Source: Thermodesulfovibrionia bacterium
GTDB taxonomy: Bacteria; Nitrospirota; Thermodesulfovibrionia; UBA6902
Reading direction: 5' to 3'
DNA length: 7,092 bases
NCBI GenBank assembly: GCA_947258735.1
Contig: CAMYJJ010000152.1
Span: 1 to 7,092 of the forward strand
In this document: one piece after another, positions 5,451-7,092 of the stretch
How positions within the stretch are numbered: position 1 is the first letter of the stretch
Layout: every line of letters starts with the position of its first letter
The notes under the pieces: generated by a model
Seen by the model: only the letters and a program-made list of their open reading frames with translations
Told to the model about the DNA's origin: nothing
Database searches by the model: none
Translations under genes and position numbers: made by a program

Positions 5451-6811
5451 TCGTTCTTCACCTTCTTGACCCTGTCGTATTGTTTGATTTTATGACATCC
5501 CGGAGCACAGCTGCCGCCTGATTCGGTCTTCTCAAAGTTTACCGGAAGGTCCCAGACACCAAAGGGAACAGACTCCCTGATATGCTTCGGGTAATTACTT
5601 GCATGCGTTTCATGACAGGCACGGCAGGTCCTTCCTTTAATGGCCTTGTTAACATGAAGAAAGTGCAGGTTCTGGTTTCCGTTTCTAAAGTTGGTCAATT
5701 TGGTCGTGTCCGGGTTCAGGGCTATTGTTTTTTCATGACACCCGAAACAGAGATTATAATTTTCAACTGCAAACGGTTTATAAAACGTAGGCGGATAATC
5801 GTTTCTCAATATTCTGAAGCTGTTGGATCCATGGGGGTTATGGCAGCCGGAACAGTCTTTCTGTTTGATGGGACCATGGTGTTCTTTATTCTCATTCAGC
5901 CATTTGGTTATATTTGACACAGATGCGCCCTTCTCCCGCTTATATTCCCTGTCATGACAGCTGAGGCAAAGGTCCATCGGCTCCATTTTCAGGTTCTTTG
6001 CAATCTGGGACATGTGTGCATCATGGCAGTTCAGGCATGATTTGTCCCTGTCGATAGCTCCATGTTTTACTGAAACGTTATTTACCTGATCCTTAATATC
6101 TTCGTGACACCCGATGCACAGATCAGGAGCATCTGCCTCAAGCATGTACTCCTTTGCAGCAGAATGCGGGTTATGACACCCGGCACAATCTTCAGTTACA
6201 GGCTTGTGCACAAATGCAGCCTGGAGTATGGACTCTGCCTTGTCTGTATGACACATATAACAGAGCTCTGATCCTTTTGCCCTGAGGTTCTTTTCATAAT
6301 CGGATACATGCGGCTCATGACATGCAATACATCCTCCGACCGCAGCAGGACCATGTACCCATTTTGCCTTGATAATTTCATCATCATGGCATTCAAAACA
6401 GACTTCCGCTCCTCTCGATAGCATCTGGAATTTGTAGTCAGATCCATGAGGATTATGACAGGATGTACATTCTCCTTCTTCTACCGGAGAATGTATAAAT
6501 TGTTTCACTGCAAACGTGTCATGACATGCATAGCATTTTTCAGATACATTATCAATCATCTTGAATTTGTTATTCTTCGGGTTCTTTATGTGTCCCGGAT
6601 TTTCCCCATGACATTGGCTGCATTCACCTTCAGCAACCGGCCCGTGCACGTATTTGACCTGATTAATTTCAGCATGACATGCTGCGGTGATACATGAAAG
6701 GGCTGCTGCAGGGGCCTTCTCCTGCGAATACGAATTACTGTCTGCAAATAAGATAGAAGCTGCTACCATTAAAACAAATACAGTAAAAAACACTAAACGT
6801 TCTCTTCTCAT
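5447..6811 (-). CDS. Exported multiheme c-type cytochrome, about 15 heme sites
   Basis: This is a 454-residue cytochrome with a signal peptide (MRRERLVFFTVFVLMVAASI and following, cleavage near 22-29). It has thirteen CXXCH motifs, with first cysteines near 64, 93, 115, 138, 161, 184, 209, 232, 259, 282, 320, 355 and 396. A non-canonical CX4CH (CITAACH, 40-46) lies before them and a CX3CH (CAPGCH, 435-440) after them, for up to 15 hemes. Motifs come in pairs of the doubled-CXXCH type with the recurring phrase HGPVxEGECxxCHNPHGSD. The frame also opens at 6850, 13 codons earlier. The start at 6811 is chosen because GGGAGGG precedes it, a signal peptide begins there, and the predicted transcription start is downstream of 6850. 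It is likely a periplasmic or surface electron conduit. The next gene overlaps it by 4 bp. No close family name is recognised, and donor and acceptor are unknown. Confidence 0.92.
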   Translation of the reverse strand: MRRERLVFFTVFVLMVAASILFADSNSYSQEKAPAAALSCITAACHAEINQVKYVHGPVAEGECSQCHGENPGHIKNPKNNKFKMIDNVSEKCYACHDTFAVKQFIHSPVEEGECTSCHNPHGSDYKFQMLSRGAEVCFECHDDEIIKAKWVHGPAAVGGCIACHEPHVSDYEKNLRAKGSELCYMCHTDKAESILQAAFVHKPVTEDCAGCHNPHSAAKEYMLEADAPDLCIGCHEDIKDQVNNVSVKHGAIDRDKSCLNCHDAHMSQIAKNLKMEPMDLCLSCHDREYKREKGASVSNITKWLNENKEHHGPIKQKDCSGCHNPHGSNSFRILRNDYPPTFYKPFAVENYNLCFGCHEKTIALNPDTTKLTNFRNGNQNLHFLHVNKAIKGRTCRACHETHASNYPKHIRESVPFGVWDLPVNFEKTESGGSCAPGCHKIKQYDRVKKVKNE

Positions 6812-6813
6812 TA

Positions 6814-6821
6814 TCCCTCCC
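6814..6821 (-). promoter_or_regulatory. Ribosome binding site that decides the cytochrome start
   Basis: GGGAGGGA on the minus strand lies two to three bases before the ATG at 6811. The spacing is short, but the pairing to 16S rRNA is strong. The upstream ATG at 6850 has no comparable site. Confidence 0.65.
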
Positions 6822-6850
6822 GAATGATAATCTCTTACAGTTTCATGCAT

Positions 6851-6879
6851 ATAATAAAATTAAACTGGTGTTTTTTCAA
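6851..6879 (-). promoter_or_regulatory. Predicted sigma-70 promoter of the three-gene cytochrome operon
   Basis: On the minus strand, TTGAAA (6879 to 6874) and TATTAT (6856 to 6851) are separated by exactly 17 bp, and each differs from consensus by one base. Transcription would start near 6844, leaving a leader of about 33 bases before the ATG at 6811. The -10 lies against the first in-frame ATG of the cytochrome frame (6850), which argues against that ATG being used. Confidence 0.65.
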
Positions 6880-6882
6880 GCT

Positions 6883-6925
6883 GTTGCATATTATCTTAGA
6901 CCAGGTCTCCATATGAGTTGCATAT
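6883..6925. repeat. Direct repeats GTTGCATAT and small palindrome upstream of the cytochrome promoter
   Basis: GTTGCATAT occurs at 6883-6891 and 6917-6925, 34 bp apart. The core GCATAT appears a third time at 6847-6852, overlapping the -10 region. Between the two full copies is the inverted repeat AGACC-A-GGTCT (6898-6908). The position just upstream of the -35 fits operator or activator sites, but no known regulator motif is recognised. Confidence 0.35.
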
Positions 6926-7092
6926 GAAATGAATCAGGTGAGATGTTAATTATCGATAACAGCAGGTTCTTACTCAGTGTATAAAAGGCGAAAGGGTTCA
7001 ATTTGAAAATACCATTCGTAAGCAAAAGTAAATTAATCTGAAAATTCAGAAAGTCAGAGCTGAATGGTATGATAGCGGCGGTTATTCATTAC
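6926..7092. other. AT-rich intergenic DNA at the right edge, no supportable gene
   Basis: No reading frame of useful length with a ribosome site is seen on either strand. The stretch holds the palindrome TTATCGATAA (6950-6959) and the nested inverted repeat at 7009-7070. A plus-strand ATG at 7069 stays open for the eight remaining codons but lacks a convincing ribosome site, so a divergent gene starting here is possible but not supported. Confidence 0.5.
7009..7070. repeat. Nested inverted repeat, 62 bp
   Basis: ATACCATTC (7009-7017) is the exact reverse complement of GAATGGTAT (7062-7070). The pairing can continue with AGC (7021-7023) and GCT (7059-7061) across a three-base bulge. Inside the loop is a second palindrome, TCTGAA-AA-TTCAGA (7037-7050). 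It could be an RNA hairpin, a terminator-like structure of an unseen neighbour, or a remnant of a small element. Confidence 0.45.

Noticed and set aside
6812..6850. Thirteen-codon N-terminal extension of the large cytochrome
   Set aside because: The ATG at 6850 abuts the predicted -10 box, has no ribosome site, and would place 13 polar residues ahead of a complete signal peptide.
7054..7092. End of a minus-strand gene entering from the right edge
   Set aside because: A frame ending in TGA at 7054-7056 spans only 12 codons in the window, with nothing recognisable, so it cannot be supported.

Overview
The window holds seven protein genes, all on the minus strand, so transcription runs from the right edge to the left. 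They fall into two blocks. No rRNA, tRNA, CRISPR array, transposase or phage gene is visible. The organism is probably an anaerobic or facultatively anaerobic Gram-negative bacterium that makes many multiheme c-type cytochromes, such as a member of Nitrospirota (Thermodesulfovibrionia-like) or Desulfobacterota. That placement rests on gene content, moderate base composition and the style of the intergenic repeats. There is no marker gene here that would settle it.

Right block (about 3421-6879), an electron-transfer operon. A good sigma-70-type promoter (TTGAAA, 17 bp, TATTAT) drives three genes whose ends overlap. They are an exported cytochrome with about 15 heme sites, a secreted thioredoxin-fold protein with four TPR repeats, and a second exported cytochrome with 8 CXXCH sites behind a heme-free N-terminal domain. 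The overlaps are 4 bp (ATGA) and 10 bp, which suggests translational coupling and a joint job in the cell envelope. The middle protein has lost both cysteines of the usual CXXC redox site (the position reads QKRS). It is therefore more likely a scaffold or chaperone than a disulfide reductase.

Left block (1-3298), a metabolic group. A gene for a YkgJ-type cysteine-cluster protein has its own extended -10 promoter and is followed after 47 bp by an LsrF/DhnA-type class I aldolase. A 240-bp repeat-rich gap follows, then a zinc-dependent medium-chain dehydrogenase and, 27 bp on, a PfkB-family sugar kinase cut off by the left edge. Kinase, dehydrogenase and aldolase together suggest conversion of a sugar or polyol into central metabolites. 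The substrate cannot be read from the sequence, and the set does not match the canonical AI-2 (lsr) operon.

The 240-bp gap is the most structured non-coding DNA. A degenerate tandem array of 7-bp units (consensus GTTAYTN) starts at the aldolase stop codon. It is interrupted by a 149-bp MITE-like element with perfect 17-bp terminal inverted repeats, and inside that element lies a hairpin of the ATTCCC-N8-GGGAAT (dRS3-like) type. The 242 bp upstream of the cytochrome operon carry the promoter, several short direct and inverted repeats, and no supportable gene.
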